Source: JAIKWW01 sp052169645 | Lineage (GTDB): Bacteria > Bacillota > Clostridia > Peptostreptococcales > Anaerovoracaceae | NCBI GenBank assembly: GCA_052169645.1 | Contig: JBQNCA010000006.1 | Coordinates: forward strand, 27,435-91,434 | Length of the DNA stretch: 64,000 nucleotides | Direction: 5' to 3' | Shown here: positions 51,830 to 60,792 of the stretch, one piece after another | How the letters are laid out: every line of letters begins with the position of its first letter | Position numbering within the stretch: the first letter of the stretch is position 1 | Program-made: the position numbers and the translations under genes | The notes under the pieces: model-generated | What the model saw: the letters and a program-made list of their open reading frames with translations, nothing else | Databases searched by the model: none | Told to the model about the DNA's origin: nothing

Positions 51830-53047
51830 ATGCCGTCATTTATACCTAAGCCGAGAAAGAAAAATGCTGCAAAAGGTTTACCTACAGGTGTAAAGGTAGT
51901 TCCTATAAACGCTTCATATTTTCATCCCGGAATGTATATAGACACTGAAATTTACATTAAAGTAAATAATACTTATGTGTTGTTCTGTAAAAATTTAATA
52001 ATAGACGAATCTATCATTCAAAAAATGAAATCACGCATAGAAAGCTCCGATTATGATGTATATGTATCAGAAGAACATTATGAAGAGATTCGTAGACAGA
52101 GCGCTGATTTTGAAAAAATTGAGAATATCGAAAATATAATAGATGTATCCGATGATCTGTCAGTTGAACTCCGCAGATTGGAAAAACAGGCCGAGATGGA
52201 TTCTTTTACAAGTATTTCTCAAGATACGAAGACCCTTCTCACAAATATTGTAAATTCCTCTACTCTGCAAACTGAAGTATTTGACGGAGTTGTCAGAAAT
52301 ATTTCGGAAAAAGTATATAATTCGGATGTTTCCATTATCCTCCAATGCATAAATAATATTAAAGAACGTGGTGATTATTTATATACCCACAGTACAAATG
52401 TAGGAACTCTCAACGGGTTTATAGGAAAATGGCTGGATATGTCTACGGAGGACATCGATAAATTGATACGTACGGGACTCGTGCATGATATAGGAAAACT
52501 CCGAGTTCCTTCCGAAATAATGAACAAGCCTGCTCGGCTGACAGATTCCGAATTTGAAATTGTAAAGGGTCATTCCACTCATTCCTACAATATTCTTACC
52601 GAATCGGGAATGACTGATTCTCAAATTCTGAACGGAGTTCTGTATCATCATGAGAGAAATAACGGAACAGGTTACCCTAAAGGTTTGCAGGGCAGACAAA
52701 TTCCATTGTTCGCAAAGATAACGGCATTGTCCGATGTATACGATGCCATGATTTCAAAACGCCCATATAAAGAGGCTCATTCACCATTTGAGATTTTAGC
52801 GGAATTCTCACGAAGCAGATATTCGGACTTAGACATTCACATAGTATCAACTTTCCTGGCAAATATCCCTCAACATTTCATCGGAAAACGTGCCGTACTC
52901 TCCGACGGACGCTCGGCAAGAATAACACACCTGAATCCGAATGACTTTGAATATCCTATTGTTAATGTTGACAACAAGCTTATAAAGACAAATAAGTTTT
53001 TAAAGTGTGTAGCTGTCGACAGCTTTTCGCTTGAAGATATAATATAA
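51830..53047 (+). CDS. HD-GYP domain cyclic-di-GMP phosphodiesterase
   Basis: A 405-residue paralogue of the preceding protein with canonical motifs. The N-terminal module is PINASYFHPGMYIDTEIYIK near 27. The HD-GYP domain covers about 140-335 with HDIGKLRVPSEIM, YHHERNNGTGYPKGL, and ALSDVYDAMISKRPYK. The acidic linker of the first copy is absent. It probably degrades cyclic-di-GMP. An in-frame Met 15 codons earlier exists, but GGAGG seven bases before the ATG at 51830 fixes the start. Together with the preceding gene it forms an operon ended by a strong terminator. Confidence 0.92.
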   Translation: MPSFIPKPRKKNAAKGLPTGVKVVPINASYFHPGMYIDTEIYIKVNNTYVLFCKNLIIDESIIQKMKSRIESSDYDVYVSEEHYEEIRRQSADFEKIENIENIIDVSDDLSVELRRLEKQAEMDSFTSISQDTKTLLTNIVNSSTLQTEVFDGVVRNISEKVYNSDVSIILQCINNIKERGDYLYTHSTNVGTLNGFIGKWLDMSTEDIDKLIRTGLVHDIGKLRVPSEIMNKPARLTDSEFEIVKGHSTHSYNILTESGMTDSQILNGVLYHHERNNGTGYPKGLQGRQIPLFAKITALSDVYDAMISKRPYKEAHSPFEILAEFSRSRYSDLDIHIVSTFLANIPQHFIGKRAVLSDGRSARITHLNPNDFEYPIVNVDNKLIKTNKFLKCVAVDSFSLEDII

Positions 53048-53060
53048 GAGATCAAAAAAT

Positions 53061-53106
53061 ACCGTTCCTGACGAATTACACAAAATCCGGCAGGAACGGC
53101 ATTTTT
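53061..53106 (+). terminator. Terminator of the HD-GYP operon
   Basis: CCGTTCCTG/CAGGAACGG, perfect 9 bp (53062-53070 with 53091-53099), then CATTTTTATATTTTTC. Between it and murI (53107-53196) lie further hairpins (GAACAC-AAA-GTGTTC and AAACC..ACCC/GGGT..GGTTT), probably the murI stop signal. Confidence 0.9.
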
Positions 53107-53196
53107 ATATTTTTCTTATGGGTTTCAATCCACTTGAGAACACAAAGTGTTCGAAACATAAACCACCCTCTGTGCGGGTGCGCATCGTCGGTTTAT

Positions 53197-53991
53197 TTAT
53201 AAACCCAAAACCTCAGTCTCAAGTAAATACCTGCTCAACTCAAGCTTTGATGTTCCTCCGGAATTTATAAGCTTTACATAACCTCTTTCCGTATCGGATG
53301 CTATATTCATATTATCAAGCTGTCTGGCAAGTTCTCTTGCAGTCCCCTCGCTGCTGTCATAAAATTTTACAGCTTTTCCCACAACAGCTCTTATCCCCTT
53401 CAATACAAATGGAAAATGTGTACATCCCAAGACTACGGCATCCACCGGTTTATCTTGAGCGAAAGTATGAAATCTTTCTCTCACATATATCTCGACTTCG
53501 GCATCATCTATCCTGTTGCTTTCTACAAATTCTACCAGCTCGGGACAAGGTATGGATATAATATCGGCGTCACCGGAACAACTGCTTATAAGCTCAATAA
53601 ATTTATCCCCCTTTAAAGTCATTTCTGTAGCCATAACCGCTATTCTTCCACAAGGATGAGCAGCAGTCGCAGGTTTGACCGCAGGCTCCACGCCTATTAT
53701 CGGGATATCAGGATACATCTTACGAAGCTTTTCCGCAGCCACACTTGTAGCAGTATTGCAGGCTATAACTACAGCTTTTACACCTTTATTTACAAGCTTT
53801 TTAAATACACAGGAGGACAGCTCAAAAACTTCATCAGCTTGTTTTGTACCGTATGGCGCATTTGCCGAATCTCCGTAAAATATATAATTTTCATTTGGAA
53901 GAAGCTTCACCAGCTTTCTTAAAACGCTTATTCCTCCTACACCGGAGTCAAATACTCCTATCGGGGCATTCTTCAATACTGTTCTTTCCAT
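53197..53991 (-). CDS. murI: Glutamate racemase
   Basis: Cofactor-independent racemase that supplies D-glutamate for peptidoglycan. It has 264 residues from the ATG at 53991 (GTG three codons earlier is an alternative). GVFDSGVGGISVLRKL near 9 holds the catalytic Asp. The two catalytic cysteines lie in VIACNTATS near 75 and VLGCTHFP near 184. YGDSANAPYGTK near 41 is also diagnostic. The site before the ATG is GGGTGTG. It begins 18 bases after the ADP-ribosylglycohydrolase gene. Confidence 0.96.
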   Translation of the reverse strand: MERTVLKNAPIGVFDSGVGGISVLRKLVKLLPNENYIFYGDSANAPYGTKQADEVFELSSCVFKKLVNKGVKAVVIACNTATSVAAEKLRKMYPDIPIIGVEPAVKPATAAHPCGRIAVMATEMTLKGDKFIELISSCSGDADIISIPCPELVEFVESNRIDDAEVEIYVRERFHTFAQDKPVDAVVLGCTHFPFVLKGIRAVVGKAVKFYDSSEGTARELARQLDNMNIASDTERGYVKLINSGGTSKLELSRYLLETEVLGL

Positions 53992-54009
53992 TGATATCAC
54001 ACCCGTTTA

Positions 54010-55110
54010 TCATATATATGTATGCCTTATATACTTTTCTTTCCATTCATCGGACTCAAACAGTGCTTGAGCACCGTTGATTGCAGCACCGAATAAATCC
54101 CCTGCAATTTCCGATATAATATCATATAGCTCAAGCTGCATTATAAATTTCATAGGAAGCTGCTCCGCACCGTTGAGCGCTCCGAGTATATTTCCCGTAA
54201 GTGAACCTGTCGAATCGCTTTTTCCTGAATGATTCACGGCAGCCCTAACAGCTCTTTCAAAATCATTTTCATACATGAGAGAGCAATATACTGCTATTGC
54301 CAAAGCTTCCACAGCAGTATTACCTGTCCCTATGGACGCTATGAACTCCGCCTCTTGATCTGTTGATATTTTCTTGCCTCTATACCTTGCAGCCAGCTTT
54401 ATTGCACGCCCGCAAACACTTAACAATCCGGAAATCTCGTGGAATCCGTCAAATGCATCCACGGTTTTCTTAATTGCGGAAAATATACAATCTTCCAACG
54501 CATCTTCGGAATATATTATATTTCTTATTATAAGCGCAAATGCCGCAGCGGATATATAAGCCGAAGGATTGCCATGCGTAAGAGCCGCAGCTCCTGAGGC
54601 GCAAGTAATTACATCTGAAGGATCATCCATAAACAAGCCTATCGGAGCGACACGCATGATGCCTCCGCATCCCTTGCTGTTATTTACAGGATTTTCGACA
54701 GAACCGTGCAGGCCTGCAGAAAGTACATTCAGACATGTTTCATCAGGTGTTCCGGATGCATGTAATTCTTCTATATTTAAAAGCCATGATATGGATTCTA
54801 TGTCTGTTACCGGTTCATTCATTTGAGTGCGCAACCAATCTACGTAAGAAGCGTATATATATGTCGCCAATTCTTCTGTTTCATTCTCAGTTACGGCGCA
54901 CAATATTCCGTTTGCAGTAAACAGTGACATCTGAGTATCATCAGATACATGTACTTCACTATCGAATGTCGAAAAATCTATTATGCCGTCCTTACCGTAT
55001 GTAGCCGTAATATCATTTATACTATTGAATTCAACAGCATAACCCAGTGCATCACCTATGGCTCCGCCTGTAAGGCATCCCGTAAAATTATCTATATGAA
55101 ATCTGTTCAT
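54010..55110 (-). CDS. ADP-ribosylglycohydrolase (DraG/ARH family)
   Basis: A 366-residue hydrolase removing ADP-ribose from proteins or small molecules. The two metal-binding clusters are visible: GGAIGDALGYAVEF near 16 with SDDTQMSLFTANG near 55, and AAVNHSGKSDSTGSLTGNILGA near 305 (quoted in part). GCGGIMRVAP near 145 and THGNPSAYISAA near 180 are family motifs. No partner ADP-ribosyltransferase lies in the window, so the target is unknown. AAGGAGTTG precedes the chosen ATG; an earlier in-frame start lacks a site. Confidence 0.9.
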   Translation of the reverse strand: MNRFHIDNFTGCLTGGAIGDALGYAVEFNSINDITATYGKDGIIDFSTFDSEVHVSDDTQMSLFTANGILCAVTENETEELATYIYASYVDWLRTQMNEPVTDIESISWLLNIEELHASGTPDETCLNVLSAGLHGSVENPVNNSKGCGGIMRVAPIGLFMDDPSDVITCASGAAALTHGNPSAYISAAAFALIIRNIIYSEDALEDCIFSAIKKTVDAFDGFHEISGLLSVCGRAIKLAARYRGKKISTDQEAEFIASIGTGNTAVEALAIAVYCSLMYENDFERAVRAAVNHSGKSDSTGSLTGNILGALNGAEQLPMKFIMQLELYDIISEIAGDLFGAAINGAQALFESDEWKEKYIRHTYI

Positions 55111-55177
55111 TACACAACTCCTTATATACCGCGATCGGCAATCGCACATAAATCACCGCTTATTGTTCAACAGGCAT

Positions 55178-56578
55178 TTACTCCGCAGGTTCAGAGACCT
55201 CCTGCTCTGCTGTAATTTCCGCCATGGAACTGTCTCCAAAGAAAGTATTGCCGTTATAAAGGAACAAAACTTCATCTAATGCTTCGCTCTTCATCATTTT
55301 TCTCATATCACCATAATAATATCTCGGATCTATCATGATAATTTCTCTGTAAAAGGGAATTAAAAAAGGAACAAAGCTGTTTGCATAGGAATCCTTTATA
55401 ATCAAAAGGCGTTTTTCGCTTCGACTTGTGGTTCTGATTTTTACCTGAGCGTGATTACCACCGAAAAATACGGCATATTTATCATTTGAATCAAGCTTTT
55501 TTAAATCATACACAGATGCGGTTTTTTCAGCCTCTTCAGTATATTCTACCACATATTGAACATCACTATTGCTTTCAAATATCTTTATCGTATCATTTTT
55601 AACCGAAAATCCGCTCTTAGCCGCCAAAGTTCCCGAAAAATCATTCGCTACTGCATAATAATCATATTTCATTTCCGAGACATCAATGTCAAGAGCCTTT
55701 GCAGCCTCAAGAAATGCTGTAAACGCTCCATCCGTAGTCCAATGGTGATCTGTTCTGTAATATAATTGAGTATTTGAGTCCGTCGTCCTTAAAGCGTCTC
55801 TTACATCTATAAATTCGACACCTTCCGAAAGAGATTCTTTTAATCTGTCTATATCTTGATTCTGATCTCTTATAGGTGCATACTTAGGCAAATATTCAGT
55901 CAATACTCCGGCAGCATCAGGTGCCACAAGGAGCTTAACCGGAACTCCCGTCTCTATAGATAATGCATTAACCGCATATACATTTTTCTGAAACTGTTCT
56001 TCTTCAGGTGTGACAATATCTTCGAAAAGGTAGTCATTCGAACCTTTATATACACCGTTTGAATCATATTTGCCCAACACATTTCTATATCCTGTACGAA
56101 GCGATATCCACATATTTCTAAAAACAAAATGATCTGCCGCATAATCGCCCATAGCTTTCATATAAGTTCCTTCAAGTATGGATTCTTTTGTCAAATGAGG
56201 AAATTTTGTAAGAACTCTGTTTTCTTTTTCGGAAAAACTTTTATCCGGAGCAATAACGGATGCAAAAAGCATCAGTATTACAAAAAACGCTATAACCAAG
56301 CCCATTATCTCCTCTGCGGTATGTGAACCGGATTCCGGACGAAGGATTGAAATAATATAGTCTGAGGTTCTTTTACCTACCTTGACTTCAGTATTAATTT
56401 TTCTCGAACGACGTTGTTCTTTTTTCACATCTGTTACATCAGGAGAAAAGGAATGCTTATTTTCTAATCTATGCCTGCTGTCAAATAAAAGTTTTTCATT
56501 TTTATCTCTGGGTGTTCCATATGAAGGAAGCACATTTTTTACTTCTCTGTTCTTTGAAGGTTTATTTTTAAATTTCAT
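55178..56578 (-). CDS. DHHW/AlgX-like membrane-anchored surface protein
   Basis: A 466-residue protein of the DHHW (PF14286) kind, related to AlgX/AlgJ SGNH acyltransferase partners of MBOAT proteins. Residues 1-90 are cytoplasmic, basic and probably unstructured. One membrane segment lies at about 92-112. The outer domain has SEKENRVLTKFP near 118, YYRTDHHWTTDGAFTAF near 278 (His of the catalytic pair) and LLIIKDSYANSFVPFL near 395 (putative nucleophilic Ser). It closes the MBOAT operon, 44 bases after it. Start at ATG 56578; a GTG directly before is also possible and no strong ribosome site is visible. Confidence 0.86.
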   Translation of the reverse strand: MKFKNKPSKNREVKNVLPSYGTPRDKNEKLLFDSRHRLENKHSFSPDVTDVKKEQRRSRKINTEVKVGKRTSDYIISILRPESGSHTAEEIMGLVIAFFVILMLFASVIAPDKSFSEKENRVLTKFPHLTKESILEGTYMKAMGDYAADHFVFRNMWISLRTGYRNVLGKYDSNGVYKGSNDYLFEDIVTPEEEQFQKNVYAVNALSIETGVPVKLLVAPDAAGVLTEYLPKYAPIRDQNQDIDRLKESLSEGVEFIDVRDALRTTDSNTQLYYRTDHHWTTDGAFTAFLEAAKALDIDVSEMKYDYYAVANDFSGTLAAKSGFSVKNDTIKIFESNSDVQYVVEYTEEAEKTASVYDLKKLDSNDKYAVFFGGNHAQVKIRTTSRSEKRLLIIKDSYANSFVPFLIPFYREIIMIDPRYYYGDMRKMMKSEALDEVLFLYNGNTFFGDSSMAEITAEQEVSEPAE

Positions 56579-56622
56579 CACAGCTCAACCACTACCGACA
56601 ATGCGGTCATATTCCGATAAAA

Positions 56623-58038
56623 TCAGAATCTAAAGTAAAGGAACGGATTGTATGTATCGTTTACCAGATATGAGCAAGCTATTATAAACATTGCTATATA
56701 GGCAAATGATATCAGTAATCCTGATTTCCCCGTAAAAAGCTTTATTGCACGGTTTTCAAGCTTTGTAAGCACAGGTGTACTTGCAACAGCCATAATCGTC
56801 CATAAAATAATATTTGTAGTAATGTAATACATGGCAGTATCATCTGAAAATCCGTGCTTTCCTACGCCCAACATTATTTTTATAATACTTAAGCCTCTGC
56901 CCATGTCCGTGATAGAAAAGAAAACCCAACCTACCATAACCACAAACATAGTGTAAATATGCAGAATTAATCCCGGAATCCTTATATTTTCATTCTTAAA
57001 AAGCACATATTTCTCAAATATTATAATCAGACCGTAATACAGCCCCCAGATTATAAAATTCCAATTGGCGCCATGCCACAAGCCTGTGAGCATCCATACC
57101 GTCATCGTATTGAAAATATGCCGTTTAGGAGAACAATAGCTTCCGCCCAAAGGTATATATACATAATCTCTGAACCAGCTGCTCAGAGATATATGCCATC
57201 TTCGCCAAAATTCTGTTGCACTCTTTGATATGTACGGATGGTCAAAATTCGGCTTGAAATCGAAGCCTAACATTTTTCCGAGACCAATTGCCATATCCGA
57301 ATATCCGCTGAAATCGAAATATATCTGAAAGGTGTAAGTTAAAGCTATTATCCATGCCGTCATTACCGACATATCGGCAAGCCCGCCCGAAGACAGCTTT
57401 TCAAAGATTTCACCGGCTTCATTCGCTAAAAGCACCTTTTTTGCAAGACCTTTTACAAATATATGAACACCCTCGGAAAAACGTGAAAAATCTATACGTC
57501 TTTCAGCCAATTGTTTCTCTATATCCCCATATTGAACTATAGGTCCTGCTATGAGCTGTGGGAACATTGTGATATATACACCGAGCAACATTATATTCTT
57601 CTGTACTTTGATATTTCCTCTGTACAAATCTATGATATATGACAATACCTGAAAAGTATAAAATGAAATTCCTATAGGCAACCCCAATTGACGCACAGGT
57701 ATGTCAGAACCGAAAATTGCATTTATATTGCTGAGTACAAAGCCGTAATACTTAAAAAATCCTAAAAGTGAAAGATTGACCAACACTGTAAAAATCAACG
57801 ATCTCTTAGCTGCACTTTTTTTACTTTTTTGTAATTTAAGATTTATATCAAGTCCCATGATGTAATTGAAAATTATATTCAATACCATGAGTATGACATA
57901 TACGGGCTCACCCCATGCATAAAAAATCAAACTCATTACGAGCAAAATCACATTTCTGTATTTCGCAGGTGCAATATAATAAAGCGCCAATGTTATAGGG
58001 AGAAATACAAATATAAAGAAAATACTGCTGAAAACCAT
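56623..58038 (-). CDS. MBOAT-family O-acyltransferase (AlgI/DltB-like)
   Basis: A polytopic membrane acyltransferase of 471 residues with about 11 hydrophobic segments. It starts MVFSSIFFIFVFLPITLALYY, as AlgI proteins do. LPIGISFYTFQVLSYIIDLYR near 125 (in part), FWRRWHISLSSWFRDYVYIPLGG near 240 (in part) and the catalytic His in GLWHGANWNFIIWG near 290 are typical. It would transfer acyl, usually acetyl, groups across the membrane to an extracellular polymer. Its ATG shares one base with the DUF4358 stop. Which polymer is modified is not shown. Confidence 0.94.
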   Translation of the reverse strand: MVFSSIFFIFVFLPITLALYYIAPAKYRNVILLVMSLIFYAWGEPVYVILMVLNIIFNYIMGLDINLKLQKSKKSAAKRSLIFTVLVNLSLLGFFKYYGFVLSNINAIFGSDIPVRQLGLPIGISFYTFQVLSYIIDLYRGNIKVQKNIMLLGVYITMFPQLIAGPIVQYGDIEKQLAERRIDFSRFSEGVHIFVKGLAKKVLLANEAGEIFEKLSSGGLADMSVMTAWIIALTYTFQIYFDFSGYSDMAIGLGKMLGFDFKPNFDHPYISKSATEFWRRWHISLSSWFRDYVYIPLGGSYCSPKRHIFNTMTVWMLTGLWHGANWNFIIWGLYYGLIIIFEKYVLFKNENIRIPGLILHIYTMFVVMVGWVFFSITDMGRGLSIIKIMLGVGKHGFSDDTAMYYITTNIILWTIMAVASTPVLTKLENRAIKLFTGKSGLLISFAYIAMFIIACSYLVNDTYNPFLYFRF

Positions 58039-58556
58039 TACGAACTCCTCTTAAGAGCCTTTGTAAATGCTGAAATATATCTATCCGCATCATCGGAAAC
58101 AACATAAAGCACAAATCGACCCTTAACTATAACTCCGGCATCACTTAATTGCTTATACTGCTCCGGAGCATATCCCTCAAAAACCTTTTTTTGTTTATCT
58201 ATACGAGAATCTATTGCATCCTCTATATCCGGAACTTGTTCCGATGAAGCCGCTCTTATTATAAGCAATTCCTCTGCATCCATATTAGATACTGGTCTGT
58301 AATAAACACTTCCTTCATAGTCCGAAGCATTCAACCCGAAAGCTTTTTTTATATCAAGCACGTTAGCCTGCTGTGCACCTTTAAGCCCGTCCTTGTCCGC
58401 CTCCAGCACTTCCGTTTCAAGCTGTTTTGCTGTCATATCACTGTCAGCATAAGTCTGAGAAAAAACATTATATACGAATAAGACAATTACTACAAGCACT
58501 GCATACTTTGCAATGCTTATAACAAAGCTGTCTAATGCCATATTTCTGTTGTTCAT
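58038..58556 (-). CDS. DUF4358 membrane-anchored protein
   Basis: A 172-residue protein with one N-terminal membrane segment (residues about 14-32) and an outer domain matching DUF4358 (NVLDIKKAFGLNASDYEGSV in part, then DIEDAIDSRIDKQKKVFEGY). DUF4358 proteins are small, single-pass and common in Clostridia, often beside MBOAT genes. Function is unknown, perhaps accessory to acyl transfer. Its stop overlaps the MBOAT start. It lies 50 bases after the SGNH gene. Confidence 0.82.
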   Translation of the reverse strand: MNNRNMALDSFVISIAKYAVLVVIVLFVYNVFSQTYADSDMTAKQLETEVLEADKDGLKGAQQANVLDIKKAFGLNASDYEGSVYYRPVSNMDAEELLIIRAASSEQVPDIEDAIDSRIDKQKKVFEGYAPEQYKQLSDAGVIVKGRFVLYVVSDDADRYISAFTKALKRSS

Positions 58557-58606
58557 ATCTTTATCACCTATTTAAATATAGTATTTCACAAAGCGAGTTA
58601 GGTACT

Positions 58607-59401
58607 TTAAGCCTCCAACAGACCTGCCGCATCCGCTACATATCCCAGCCATAATTTATGAAAAGCTGCATTTGTATGTATGTGATCGGGCTCATAAACT
58701 TCAGGTGTCATCAGTGAGGTAGTGTCTATGAAAGTAAGCTGCATTTCTTTGCACATATTTTCCAAAGCTCTATTGTAATCAGGTATATTTGCCAATGCCG
58801 GCTTTCGAGCATAAACATCCGTTTCAGACGGGAAAATTGAGCATATAATTATTCTCGATGACGGTAAGGTTTCCTGTAAGGATGCTATTACACTTTTATA
58901 CTTATTTATAAATGAATCTACATCCGATCCGTAATTCATAGCATCATTCATGCCGTAATTCATCAATATGACAGCCGGAGACATATTTACGGTTTTTTGT
59001 ATATCTTCATTGCAATTGGACAAACTTCGACCTTTTATTGCCGCTACCTTAGATGCATCCAACAGTCCATATGCGGATATACCTTCCATATGAGAATCTC
59101 CCATTATCATGGCTGATGAGAAAATCGCATTCATATCACCTTTTTCTATCAGCTCCGCTTTTCGCTTACGTTCAGCGTCCTCTATACTTTTTTCTACTTC
59201 AGCAATATCATTTTTATTGTAAGCAGCTATATGCTCCAAACCGACTTTAACCTTTTCATTTGTACTGCCCTTTATTATATTGCTGTTGTCGGGGATTATG
59301 CTGATCCTGATTGATACCGCAAATATAAACATAAATATAACCGCAACAGGCAATATATAATTTTTTAAACTGTTGTTACGAGTTTTACTATTAACTCCCA
59401 T
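58607..59401 (-). CDS. Membrane-anchored SGNH/GDSL hydrolase
   Basis: A 264-residue protein. The membrane anchor lies at about 13-35. The SGNH domain has AMIMGDSHMEGIS near 97 (Ser block I), GRSLSN near 122 (block II Gly), LMNYGMNDAMNYG near 145 (block III Asn) and EPDHIHTNAAFHKLW near 235 (Asp and His). It may deacetylate or transfer acyl groups on the surface polymer modified by the neighbouring MBOAT. ATG at 59401 is preceded by TTGAGG; a TTG three codons upstream is less likely. Confidence 0.88.
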   Translation of the reverse strand: MGVNSKTRNNSLKNYILPVAVIFMFIFAVSIRISIIPDNSNIIKGSTNEKVKVGLEHIAAYNKNDIAEVEKSIEDAERKRKAELIEKGDMNAIFSSAMIMGDSHMEGISAYGLLDASKVAAIKGRSLSNCNEDIQKTVNMSPAVILMNYGMNDAMNYGSDVDSFINKYKSVIASLQETLPSSRIIICSIFPSETDVYARKPALANIPDYNRALENMCKEMQLTFIDTTSLMTPEVYEPDHIHTNAAFHKLWLGYVADAAGLLEA

Positions 59402-59420
59402 ATTTAACAAACCTCAAATA

Positions 59421-60125
59421 TTATTTAAATTCTGTAACAGCATAGGATTTCCCATATCCATCCGTTAAATCAACTATATATGAGTCTTCATTTCTATATA
59501 AAACAGGTTGAATTAAATCTCCTGCCATTGCAGAAATCTTATACTCCACTCTGAGCTGATGTATATCCGCAGTTTCCGGTATACAATCCTTTGCCATAAG
59601 TACATATTGACCGTTATTAACATGACCGTTTGTATCTAAGTGGTGATTTTCCACATAAAAGTTGTGTAAAGACTCCGGCTCTCCGGATATCTTTATCTTT
59701 CTCGGCGCATACTCCATATCAAGCTTGGGTGACAAAATATAACTTTTATGCTGATGTTCATCGGGTCTGAATATTTTTCCGGTAGATGTATCAACCATTA
59801 CCCATATAGAATTTGCATATGCCAGATAATTTTCTTCGGAATCCTGCATAATATAGTTTCGCATACCATATACACTCTTAAATTCATAAGGCCATGTCGT
59901 TATTTTTATATCTTCATTAAATTTAGGCAGTCTTTTTATTACTATCTGCCAAGATGCGAGAAGCCACGCCTGATGATTGTCATCCATATAATCCAAGCCT
60001 ACACCCAAGGTCTCCGACTGAAATGTGCTGCAATCTTGAAAATAATCTATCAGGGTATTCAATTTTAAATTTTGATTATAGTCCACCTCGCTATATCTGA
60101 CTTTGCTTTCAAATGAATATTTCAT
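59421..60125 (-). CDS. Acyl-ACP thioesterase
   Basis: A double-hotdog thioesterase of the FatA/FatB-like bacterial family (PF01643), 234 residues. The N-terminal hotdog includes VRYSEVDYNQNLKLNTLIDYF near 9 (in part) and WLLASWQIVIKRLP near 55. The C-terminal hotdog holds the catalytic stretch HHLDTNGHVNNGQYV near 158-172. It releases free fatty acids from acyl carrier protein. It is the first gene of the run thioesterase-SGNH-DUF4358-MBOAT-DHHW with only 19 bases to SGNH, so it probably shares that transcript. It may set the acyl donor supply, or simply lie beside it. Confidence 0.9.
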   Translation of the reverse strand: MKYSFESKVRYSEVDYNQNLKLNTLIDYFQDCSTFQSETLGVGLDYMDDNHQAWLLASWQIVIKRLPKFNEDIKITTWPYEFKSVYGMRNYIMQDSEENYLAYANSIWVMVDTSTGKIFRPDEHQHKSYILSPKLDMEYAPRKIKISGEPESLHNFYVENHHLDTNGHVNNGQYVLMAKDCIPETADIHQLRVEYKISAMAGDLIQPVLYRNEDSYIVDLTDGYGKSYAVTEFK

Positions 60126-60320
60126 TTCAAAAAATCCTCAATTCTTTGTCGTACACCGGTATATTATATATATTTCACAATACGCAATAATAATTATAAC
60201 TCATATACGAAAAATATCTCTTAAAAAATTCTTTTAAAATCAAAAATATTTTATAAACATTCAGAGTATAATTTCGTTAATATTTAAACTTTCGATAACA
60301 GAGTTTTCTATTCAAATCAC

Positions 60321-60343
60321 AACCGCCGGCTTAGCCGGCGGTT
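60321..60343 (-). terminator. Perfect GC-rich hairpin in the trxA-thioesterase gap
   Basis: AACCGCCGGC-TTA-GCCGGCGGTT, 10-bp perfect stem. On the plus strand it is followed by CTTTGATTCTTCTTC, on the minus strand by GTGATTTG. It probably acts as a backup to the trxA terminator. The gap 60126-60466 holds only these two hairpins. Confidence 0.55.
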
Positions 60344-60397
60344 CTTTGATTCTTCTTCGCTTTCGCTCATCGAATCCGCTACTTAAGTTTCAACAAC

Positions 60398-60433
60398 CAA
60401 AAACCGACTTTGATTATAATAATACAAAGTCGG
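60398..60433 (-). terminator. Terminator of the carD-trxA operon
   Basis: CCGACTTTG/CAAAGTCGG perfect 9-bp stem (60404-60412 with 60425-60433), then TTTTTGG on the minus strand, 33 bases past the trxA stop. Confidence 0.9.
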
Positions 60434-60466
60434 CTGATTTACATTCATTATAAAATTAAATTTATA

Positions 60467-60778
60467 TTAAGCTTCCTGAACAAATTTTATAAGTTCATCC
60501 TTTGCCTGAACACCAACAGTCACAGCTATCTGAGATCCGTTTTTCATGACCGCCAGCATAGGAATACTCCTTACATTGAAACGTTGAGCTAATTCCGGCT
60601 GCTCATCCACATTTACCTTTGCCACGATAAAATCATGATCTTCAGCTGCAATTTCTTCCAATACCGGACTCATCATGCTGCAAGGTCCGCACCAAGATGC
60701 CCAAAAATCGACAAGGACTTTTTTATCCGTACTTATCGCTTCATCAAATGTATCTTTTGTAAGATGTAATACTTCCAT
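60467..60778 (-). CDS. trxA: Thioredoxin
   Basis: Dithiol-disulfide oxidoreductase of the cytosol, 103 residues. The active site is FWASWCGPCSMMSP at about residues 25-38, with cis-Pro in VRSIPML near 70. The frame starts six codons earlier; I chose the ATG with AAAGGAT seven bases upstream, which gives the normal N-terminus. It follows carD directly, with 14 bases between them. Confidence 0.95.
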   Translation of the reverse strand: MEVLHLTKDTFDEAISTDKKVLVDFWASWCGPCSMMSPVLEEIAAEDHDFIVAKVNVDEQPELAQRFNVRSIPMLAVMKNGSQIAVTVGVQAKDELIKFVQEA

Positions 60779-60792
60779 ATAAAATCCTTTCA

